From assembly GCA_027422505.1 (NCBI GenBank), contig JAPQWV010000420.1:479001-543000 (forward strand): a DNA stretch of 64,000 bases. The letters run 5' to 3'. Of the stretch, positions 54,822 to 64,000 are shown one piece after another (position 1 is the stretch's first letter; the number at the start of each line of letters is the position of its first letter). The position numbers were made by a program, and so were the translations under genes. The notes beneath the pieces are model-generated. The model was not told where the DNA came from. It saw nothing but the letters and a program-made list of their open reading frames with translations, and made no database searches. This stretch comes from Craterostigma plantagineum. Lineage: Eukaryota > Streptophyta > Magnoliopsida > Lamiales > Linderniaceae.

Positions 54822-55113
54822 TTGTACTCGTAATTGTAATGGGTGCGAAATTGACTTGCGACTTAGTTCTGTAGACTGTAGTATGTTAGCTAGCGCATTA
54901 TTCTCTTCTTTTTGCAGAAACTTGCTGCTGATGCTGCTGGTGTAGTACCCAATTTTACTGCTAATTAAAAAAGTTCTACGCGCCTATCGATTTGTTAGCA
55001 ATGTCTTTTGAAATCTTTGTGTTGCAGATCGATAAGTTTGCAGCATATCGTCGAGTTCACGTTTCTGTTAGAACCCTGAAAACTGATAAAGGTAAGGAGA
55101 GGAGGCGAATCAT

Positions 55114-55822
55114 GGTTCGCCGTATCGGCGCGACATCGGCCGCGGAACGGGCTCGGCACCCTCCGCGCCAGAGAGACGGGTTAGAACGATGACGGGTTTG
55201 TCGCGGCAAGGTATCGGGCGTCGCGGCGAGATATGGGCCGCCGCGGATCAACGCGGGCTATTTATCGTTTGTACCGGCGATACATCGGCCATCTCGGCCA
55301 TAAATGCTTTCCCATATTTTTCTGATTTATTTTCCTTAGCTGAGAGAAGATGAAGATGATGTGGGGGAGAAGACGATGAGGCGGAAAACTATTTTATTTA
55401 GGGTTTATGATTGGGCTTATTAGCCTTATTTTTATTGGGCCCAGTGGATCAATCTTCGTATGCATTTATCCAAAAAACAAGACTTAAAATAGAACGGAAC
55501 TTAGGAATCATGCTTTGTCTTTTATTGAGAATATTATTAAGTTATTAATGGTAAAAATATTTATTTAGATATTAGAAAGCCAAACATAATTTTAATTAAT
55601 ATTAAATACAAAATATCTCATTAATATTAAAATAAATGCTTTTAAATTAAATATTACAAGGTGAATTTATTTATATTCCTTAAATATTATGAAAACATAT
55701 TTGACATCTATAATTACTTTAAAGGTACTTTTCTTTTTTTTTATAAAAAATGCGTATTGTCCGCGACCGCGCCGCGATAATTCAACGTATCCGTATCGCT
55801 CCTGTTCGCATTCGCGTCGGCG
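55114..55822. repeat. Possible transposon remnant with GC-rich ends
   Basis: The left end GGTTCGCCG and the right end CGGCGAACC form a 9-bp inverted repeat. About 150 bp at the left and 90 bp at the right are rich in CGCGG/GGCCG motifs, while the middle (55370-55740) is AT-rich. No matching flanking duplication is seen and no coding sequence is recognised. The element class is unknown. Confidence 0.35.
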
Positions 55823-55848
55823 AACCAATAAGGAAAAAACTGCTACTA

Positions 55849-56481
55849 TCACAGCTTTGCCTTGTACCTACAAGAGGGATCGGACATGGAACGGTTGCCT
55901 GTATGCACAACGACCTCACAAGTCGAAAAAGTAACGACATGAATCCTTACGAACAAAATCCTAACCCTACCACTAATCCTAACATAGGTCTCGAGTGGCA
56001 ATGAGCCCGAGACAACGTCAGAATAGAGTCCCCTGTCTGAAAGCAGACGGTCGGCCATCAAAGTGAGAGTTGCCCTAATATCCCTTTCCTCGCGTGGGCC
56101 AATCCCATCCTCGGCTAAAGGGACTTCGCCGACGTCCTCCCCTTTGTACCTAAGGTAAGCGGTGCTGTTCTTGTACCTAAACCCGACCCTATTGGGATTT
56201 CTTACAGAGACTTGTATGTTGAGGGAGACGTTCAGCTTGAACGTTAGCTGAGATACGTCGAAGTCTATGTCTTGAAGGGTCACTGACGTGACGTTTAGTT
56301 GAGGTTTCTTGGCCTTGAAGACGGTGAGTGCGAGGATTAAGAGCACTAAGCCGAGGATAATGATGATGGCGGCTGTGATTGTAAGGCATTTGCAGGTTCT
56401 GCTTCTCTTCTTTGCTGGGGATGATATGAGTCGGCCCTCTTCTTCTTCGCCGTTTTGCCTCGGCGTCGACTCTGTTTCCAT
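55849..56481 (-). CDS. LEA_2 / NDR1-HIN1-like (NHL) membrane protein
   Basis: Intronless, 210 residues, the standard length for the plant LEA-14/NHL hydroxyproline-rich glycoprotein family. An N-terminal cytosolic tail (METESTPRQNGEEEEGRLIS) leads to a basic patch (KKRSRTCKC). One transmembrane segment follows at about 33-55 (LTITAAIIIILGLVLLILAL). The LEA_2 (water-stress and hypersensitive response, WHy) beta-sandwich then spans about 65-190, with LNVSLNIQVSVRNPNRVGF and YKNSTAYLRYKGEDVGEVPL as its core. The C-terminus is CRYKAKL. Family members are single-pass proteins linked to stress or pathogen response; the specific role is unknown. Confidence 0.9.
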   Translation of the reverse strand: METESTPRQNGEEEEGRLISSPAKKRSRTCKCLTITAAIIIILGLVLLILALTVFKAKKPQLNVTSVTLQDIDFDVSQLTFKLNVSLNIQVSVRNPNRVGFRYKNSTAYLRYKGEDVGEVPLAEDGIGPREERDIRATLTLMADRLLSDRGLYSDVVSGSLPLETYVRISGRVRILFVRIHVVTFSTCEVVVHTGNRSMSDPSCRYKAKL

Positions 56482-57423
56482 TGGTTGGTTCTTTCTTTTT
56501 TTCTTTCTTTCGAAGGATTTGAAGATGTTCTGTTTATATATAGAATGGCATTTATTATTACATTATATGGAGTTTTGCAAGTCCACGTCTGTGTACTTAT
56601 GATCTCATGGGTTTGGCAGGAATCTTAGAATTAGCATTGACTCTTTCTTTCGGTATAGTTAGCTTAGTTGAGGCTAATCTTGGACAGCCTCCGCAGCCTC
56701 CATTGTTGAATATGAATGTGTACGTTGGTTGATTGTCTTTCTGTACTTTAAACCATATGATCTGTCGCTTACTATTCGAGAAGCTACTTCGATACCTGTG
56801 TAGACAATAGTACCATGAAGATTAAAAGAAATGACAAAGAATTTCTGAAAACTCGACTTCATCAAATTCGTATCGGGAGGAGTTCATTTTTTTCTCCGAT
56901 TCCTTATTAATCAGGTAAATTAGCATTTATGAAACGTGCTTGCTTAATGGGGTTCCGTAATCCTTTTGTTTAGATATTCTAGAAGGGAAGTCTATTATTA
57001 GCAGGTTAGTTTAATAAGCTATGAAGTTCAGATTTGTCGGGCTTTACTGTGTGCGTTCTAGAAACGGTGACTTTTGTTTCCTTCATACTTTTGTTGCCTT
57101 ATGCGTTTGGGGCTAAAACGTGATTTTAAATTCCAAGAAGAAATAGCTTCAAGAAAGAGATGGCAAGTCAAAATATTCCATATAATAGCAAAGCATGGTC
57201 TTTTATCCTACTAAACTAACTAATACAGCTACTCAGAAATCCCATCATTTTCTAACATTAAACCTCACAAAAGCATGTCCGAGAAAACCAAAAATAAATA
57301 AACTGAAGAAAGTGTATGGGCCAGCGAGCGCATACTATAGATAGCACACTTGTCGGGGAGGTCGATGAGGTCTTTTAGTGCGCATGCATTTAACCTCAGA
57401 TAAGATAATAAGCCTCAAGTAAA
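56482..57423. other. Spacer between NHL and PECT1 genes
   Basis: The left ~100 bases are the NHL leader/promoter (TATATATAGAATGG near 56535). The right ~150 bases are likely PECT1 3' untranslated region. No gene, repeat or RNA is recognised between. Confidence 0.45.
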
Positions 57424-60354
<2,931 letters not shown>

Positions 60355-60784
60355 TTTTTTTCTCTATCTTCTCCTCTCTAACGATGATTTCGAAATTTCT
60401 CGACAAGAAAACGGATCTCCAGCTAGCAATTATGCAGACATGGTTAAGCGTTCGATTGATTAACTTGGAATTTCTTGTTTGCTCCCTTATGTCCCTCCTT
60501 TCGTTCCCAGCTGGTAGCTAACGATCGTCTAGTCTAGAGAACGCTTTTTCTCGTTCGAGCAACACTTGGAATAGTAGGTAATGGTGATTGGTGATTTACT
60601 ACAAATAAATAATAATATCTCAGAAGGTATACCTACGCTTTATAATTTGCCAATAGGGGGTTCTTTTTGTCCGATTAGATAGTTCTAGGGGGCAATTGGG
60701 AGAAATAGGTAAACGTTAGGTGGTTATTTGTATTTCATAAATAAAAGAAAGAGTGAAAGATGAAACGTGAGATAAAAGAAACTG
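60355..60784. other. PECT1 upstream region
   Basis: Presumed 5' leader and promoter of the minus-strand PECT1 gene, pyrimidine-rich (plus strand TTTCTCTATCTTCTCCTCTC) near the ATG. No other feature seen. Confidence 0.45.
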
Positions 60785-61063
60785 AATTACTATTCACCGC
60801 CCCCTTTTTCCTAGTCACCGCCCCCTAAAGGGCTAAAAAACAACGATGACAATGCCTCCGAAAATTTCATTCGGCCCTGCAATGTACGGGCCGAAAATTT
60901 CGATCGGCCGCACACAGTCCGGACGAAAATTTCGTTCGGCCCGTGCACTGCAGGGCCGAAAATATCGATCGATCGGTCCTAAAATGTTGAATCGAAGTTT
61001 TTTGTTTTCCGTATCGATCGATCGTTCGAATTTATCTGTGTATGAGTTTTCAGTATTTCGTAC
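60785..61063. mobile_element. Fold-back element, copy 2, truncated
   Basis: Starts with TTACTATTCACCGCCCCC and CTAGTCACCGCCCCCTAAAG exactly as the left arm of 19840-20497. A short GGCCG-rich centre follows (CGGGCCGAAAATTTCGATCGG). It ends inside the right arm at CAGTATTTCGTACC, so the outer ~110 bp of the right arm are missing. The left arm's AT-rich block is also deleted. Confidence 0.75.
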
Positions 61064-61984
61064 CGGATGACGTCCCGCGTCTCTCGGATCAGATTCGTGC
61101 GGTGGCCGACGATCTCCTGTGAATCTCCGCCGACTGAAGGTTTTGATTTTAGCCCTGTTAGTGTGTATCTTTTATGTTTGGTCAAATGAGCTTGATTCTC
61201 TTGTGAAATTTTATAGTTTGTCATAGAAAACTTTATTTTCTCTTTGGCCAAGGAAATTTATTATTTCGGCTCGTTAGTGCTGCCATGTTGATTTTGTATC
61301 AGGAGAAAAGTTATTGGTAAAAAAGACTGAGGGTGAGCCACGATGAGAACATGTGGAGGAATAGGGAACAGATTGAGGAGGTTCATTTTTTGTTAGATGT
61401 TTCTCATTGGCCCGAAGCACTAAGTTATACTATAATGACTCCTATCAGATTTATTTGTTAATTCGACTTCTACCATGAATCTGTGAGAGTTTGACAATAT
61501 GCATGAACTCATAATATCTTCGGTCGTGGAAATATTTTATGAGCAGCTTAAGCCACAGACTGCTGTTGAAGACACTTAACTCGAAGGAGCTTTGGAGCGT
61601 CTCCAAGAGATGTTCAAATCGACATTGAAGATTTTGGAATCTTATCAAGCTAGACATTCTGAATTTATATTTAATACAGGTTTCCAGCGTGATCCCTTCT
61701 GTATTTCTGCTATACACTTTGAGTGCATTTTCGATTTTCATCCTATGTGCTGACTGTATATTCCCTCCCACTAATCCCCATAAACATGTGGAAAGAGGAG
61801 AAAAATAAAAATTAAACCATCATGTGTTTTGAAGATCTCCTGTTAGATGTCTATATGAGTTCTTGGCGGCTCTCTGATAGGCAGCTCATCTAAGAGCAGC
61901 TTCCATGCATTTTTTTTGCCTTCCATATGAAAGTATTATTTGTTCTCATCCTAGGTTTTTAATCCTATATTCTAAATATTAAAG
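61064..61984. other. Uncharacterised stretch, possibly decayed gene fragments
   Basis: Two plus-strand segments have protein-like character: about 61065-61122 (PDDVPRLSDQIRAVADDLL, then a stop), and about 61520-61660 (EQLKPQTAVEDT, a stop, then EGALERLQEMFKSTLKILES). They could be exons of a truncated gene captured or cut by the fold-back element, but I cannot identify a family. The rest shows nothing recognisable. Confidence 0.3.
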
Positions 61985-62721
61985 TGATGCCGTCGAAAAA
62001 TGGATCTACTGCTTTAGACGGCTAACAGACTTTCTCCCACCTCGGTTCCGCCGCACGTGCTGCCTAGAGACTCAAAAACAAGGAAAGGTTTGGGGGTCGT
62101 TCGCCCTCTTGCCTAGGTCAAGAGGGTATTTTCCATGTTCCAGGCGTGAAGTAGCATAAAAATGGTGTGTTCAAGTGCGTATGTGAGTGATCAATTTAGC
62201 AGAGTAACGGTAGGATACGTAAGAAATCGATACCTGTTCTGGACGGGACTTGCAGTCTTTATAGGAGGCTGCGTTGGGGCTGTTTCTTGGCAGTTTCCCC
62301 CACCTCCCGTGTTTCTCGGGCTCGAGCTTTCCATGACCCACGATGGCACGTTCCTTGGCATCTCAAGCTCTCGACAGTTATTCATGGCACGTCCTATTGA
62401 AGGTTGTTAGGCGGAGGTTGTGGCGGTTCCTTTCCTGAGAGGCCGAATTTGCTGAGAGTCTGCCATCCTCGGGTGTCGGGGTAATGACCCGAGGGGTCGG
62501 GAGGTATCGGGAACTTGTTCCTCGGGTCAAAGGACGTTTCGGGGTATTCAGTTTGCCTCTGGTGCGGGTCGACACTATCGACTCGGGTCCTTTTTCTTTG
62601 GGGTATTCCTGCTAACCCGAGGCGGGGGAGGGTATGGGTTGTTCTTTGGGTAAGGTGGTTATTTGCTAGTTGAGGCGGGTCGGGTATTTTACCGTGGGGT
62701 CCGTAGGATCCGAGGGTAACA
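61985..62721 (-). repeat. 3' LTR of a Ty3-gypsy (Tat-like) element (737 bp)
   Basis: On the minus strand it begins TGTTACCCTCGG directly after a polypurine tract (TTGAAGGGGGACTAT) and ends GGCATCA. It shares several blocks with the plus-oriented solo LTR at 19035-19826 (CGGTAAAATACCCG, AATACCCTCTTGAC, AAGAGGGC). Its partner LTR is off the window. Confidence 0.72.
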
Positions 62722-63099
62722 ATAGTCCCCCTTCAAGTAGTCCAAAAGAGTGTGGTGAATTGTGGACGTCTGGTTTTGTTGCGGCAAAATGTCTGACCCG
62801 CCGATGTACTCGAGGGTTGTTGTGGTGTTCTAGCCTGGTCGGTCCCCTTTGTTGAGGCGAATTATTCAGCATCAGAGGAGTTTCGCGCTCCCTTCCCGGA
62901 TTGACATGGATCGTCGTATCATCGACGCGGATCGACGCAGCCCGTTGATCTGATTTGCATCCAAGGGCGTGAATTAAGCGTATGGGGCCTATATATATAC
63001 TCCACACTTTTCGTCATTTTCCTAATTTCACTTTCTCTCACTACCCTCTCTCTTCCTGCGCTCCCGAGCTTTCCAGTCTTCCCTTTCCAGTTGAGGTGG
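62722..63099. other. Noncoding interior between truncated gypsy RT and 3' LTR
   Basis: About 380 bp without coding sequence. It includes a plus-strand TATA-like GGCCTATATATATACTCC at about 62987-63004 followed by a CT-rich stretch. That resembles an LTR promoter in the opposite orientation, so part of another element may be embedded here. Only weakly supported. Confidence 0.35.
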
Positions 63100-64000
63100 A
63101 GTCCACCAGTTGATCTATCCGGGGCAAGGGGTAGCAGTCCTTTGGGCATGCTTCGTTAAGGTTTCGAAAGTCCACGCACATGCGCCATTTACCCGAAGTC
63201 TTTGGGACTAAGACAGCATTCGAGAGCCATGTAGGAAATTGTACCTCCCTAATGTGGCCCGCTTCTAAAAGTTCCTCGACCTGGCGTCGGGCCTCGGTGT
63301 CCTTTTCCGCGTTGAGATGCCTCCTCTTCGGAAAGACGGGTCGGGTGGTTCGGGAGACATTTAGCGTATGCTCGATTATGCCACGGTCGATGCCTACCAT
63401 GTCCTTAGATGCCCACACAAACACGTCCTTGTTCCTTTTTAGTGATCTGACCAAGTCCTCTCGTAGGTCTCGAGGTAAATCCTTGGCGACCTTGACTGTT
63501 CCTTCCGGCGGTTGATCATCACCTCTTCAGTTTCCTCTTCCTTGCCTTCTTTTTTAGTAGTTTCGATGGTGTACAACGTTTCTCTCCCTCTCGGGTGGTC
63601 ATCCCTTCGGGTCCGAAAGGACTTGATTTCTACCCGAACCTCTTCCACGTAGCATTTCCTAGCCATTTTGCGATCTCCCAAAACTTCCCCAACCTTGTCT
63701 CCTACGGGAAATTTTATCTTCTGATGTAGGGCCGAGGCGATGGCCATGAAAGAGGTCAGGGCAGGTCTCCCAAGGATGATGTTGTATGGGCTCGTTCCGT
63801 TGATGACCATGAATGGCGCGATCCGCGTTTTCCTGGTGTCGCCCTCCCCGAGGGTGAGTGGGAGATGCAGGATTCCAACTGCCTCGATGCAGTGTCCTAA
63901 GTCCATAGGGTATGCTCCCAAGTCCATTTGATCGAGGGCCACTTGTACATTATGTTGACAGAACTTCCATTATCGAAGAAAACCCTACCAACGTCATGGT
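63100..64000 (-). pseudogene. Ty3-gypsy pol fragment (protease and start of reverse transcriptase), runs off the window
   Basis: From the right edge, minus strand: a protease active-site region VFFDNGSSVNIMY at about 63950, then in another frame PLTLGEGDTRKTRIAPFMVI and SPYNIILGRPALTSF (63942-63439). The RT N-terminal region follows: DVFVWASKDMVGIDRGIIEH, KRRHLNAEKDTEARRQVEEL, VLVPKTSGKWRMCVDFRNLN and PKDCYPLPRIDQLVD (63454 to about 63110). RT then ends abruptly, and the fingers/palm catalytic Asp residues, RNase H and integrase are all missing before the 3' LTR. Motif style fits the Tat/Athila branch. At least two frame breaks. Confidence 0.85.

Noticed and set aside
62987..63090. Plus-strand TATA box and CT-rich stretch as a host gene promoter
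   Set aside because: It lies inside the gypsy element interior and no gene follows on the plus strand; it is kept only as a possible embedded LTR fragment.
63180..63515. Plus-strand 111-codon frame near the right edge
   Set aside because: It is antisense to recognisable gypsy reverse transcriptase on the minus strand.

Overview
This is nuclear DNA from a flowering plant, most likely a core eudicot. The coding parts are intron-rich with short GT-AG introns, the intergenic DNA is AT-rich, and every confident protein has a close land-plant family. There are also many plant-type transposons (Ty1-copia, Ty3-gypsy, hAT, MULE, MITE and fold-back elements). I cannot name the species. All calls come from reading the sequence; no database search was run.

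Layout. 1-2.7 kb: a CCR4-type deadenylase on the minus strand, running off the left edge. 3.3-10.4 kb: a 1.8 kb deleted copia element whose 5' LTR was split by a 5.2 kb Tork-like copia element; both target-site duplications (TSDs) are readable. 11.3-18.4 kb: sphingosine-1-phosphate phosphatase (+), MS2/FAR2-type fatty acyl reductase (-) and ATXR4-type SET protein (-). 18.5-20.5 kb: a MITE, a solo gypsy LTR and a giant hairpin element. 20.7-25.1 kb: a short-chain reductase (-) and an F-box/kelch gene (+). 26-31.7 kb: hAT-like DNA, a gag-only LTR element with 85-bp repeats in its LTRs, and a 1.07 kb hAT element with a perfect 8-bp TSD. 32.3-42 kb: a TRAF-type zinc-finger gene (+), ribosomal protein S5 (+), an arabinogalactan peptide (-), a PGR7/GluTR-binding-protein homologue (-) and a small conserved-looking ORF (-). 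42.2-48.35 kb: a hAT element that received both a GC-rich hAT MITE and a 5 kb copia element. 48.8-53.1 kb: a Mutator-like element carrying a DUF1985/Ulp1-like gene. 54-60.4 kb: a hypothetical gene (+), a LEA_2/NHL protein (-) and ethanolamine-phosphate cytidylyltransferase (-). 60.8-64 kb: a second hairpin element, an uncharacterised stretch and a decayed Ty3-gypsy element cut by the window edge.

The host genes are ordinary single-copy plant genes and do not form a pathway cluster. Functions touch mRNA decay, sphingolipid catabolism, pollen-wall fatty alcohols, chromatin, translation, chloroplast heme/photosynthesis regulation and phosphatidylethanolamine synthesis. Two otherwise intact genes (ATXR4-like and PECT1-like) each carry a one-base insertion, which looks more like assembly error than decay. 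Three host introns use GC instead of GT as donor. I found no tRNA, rRNA, CRISPR or bacterial-type operon. The most interesting material is the transposon architecture rather than a new multi-gene system.
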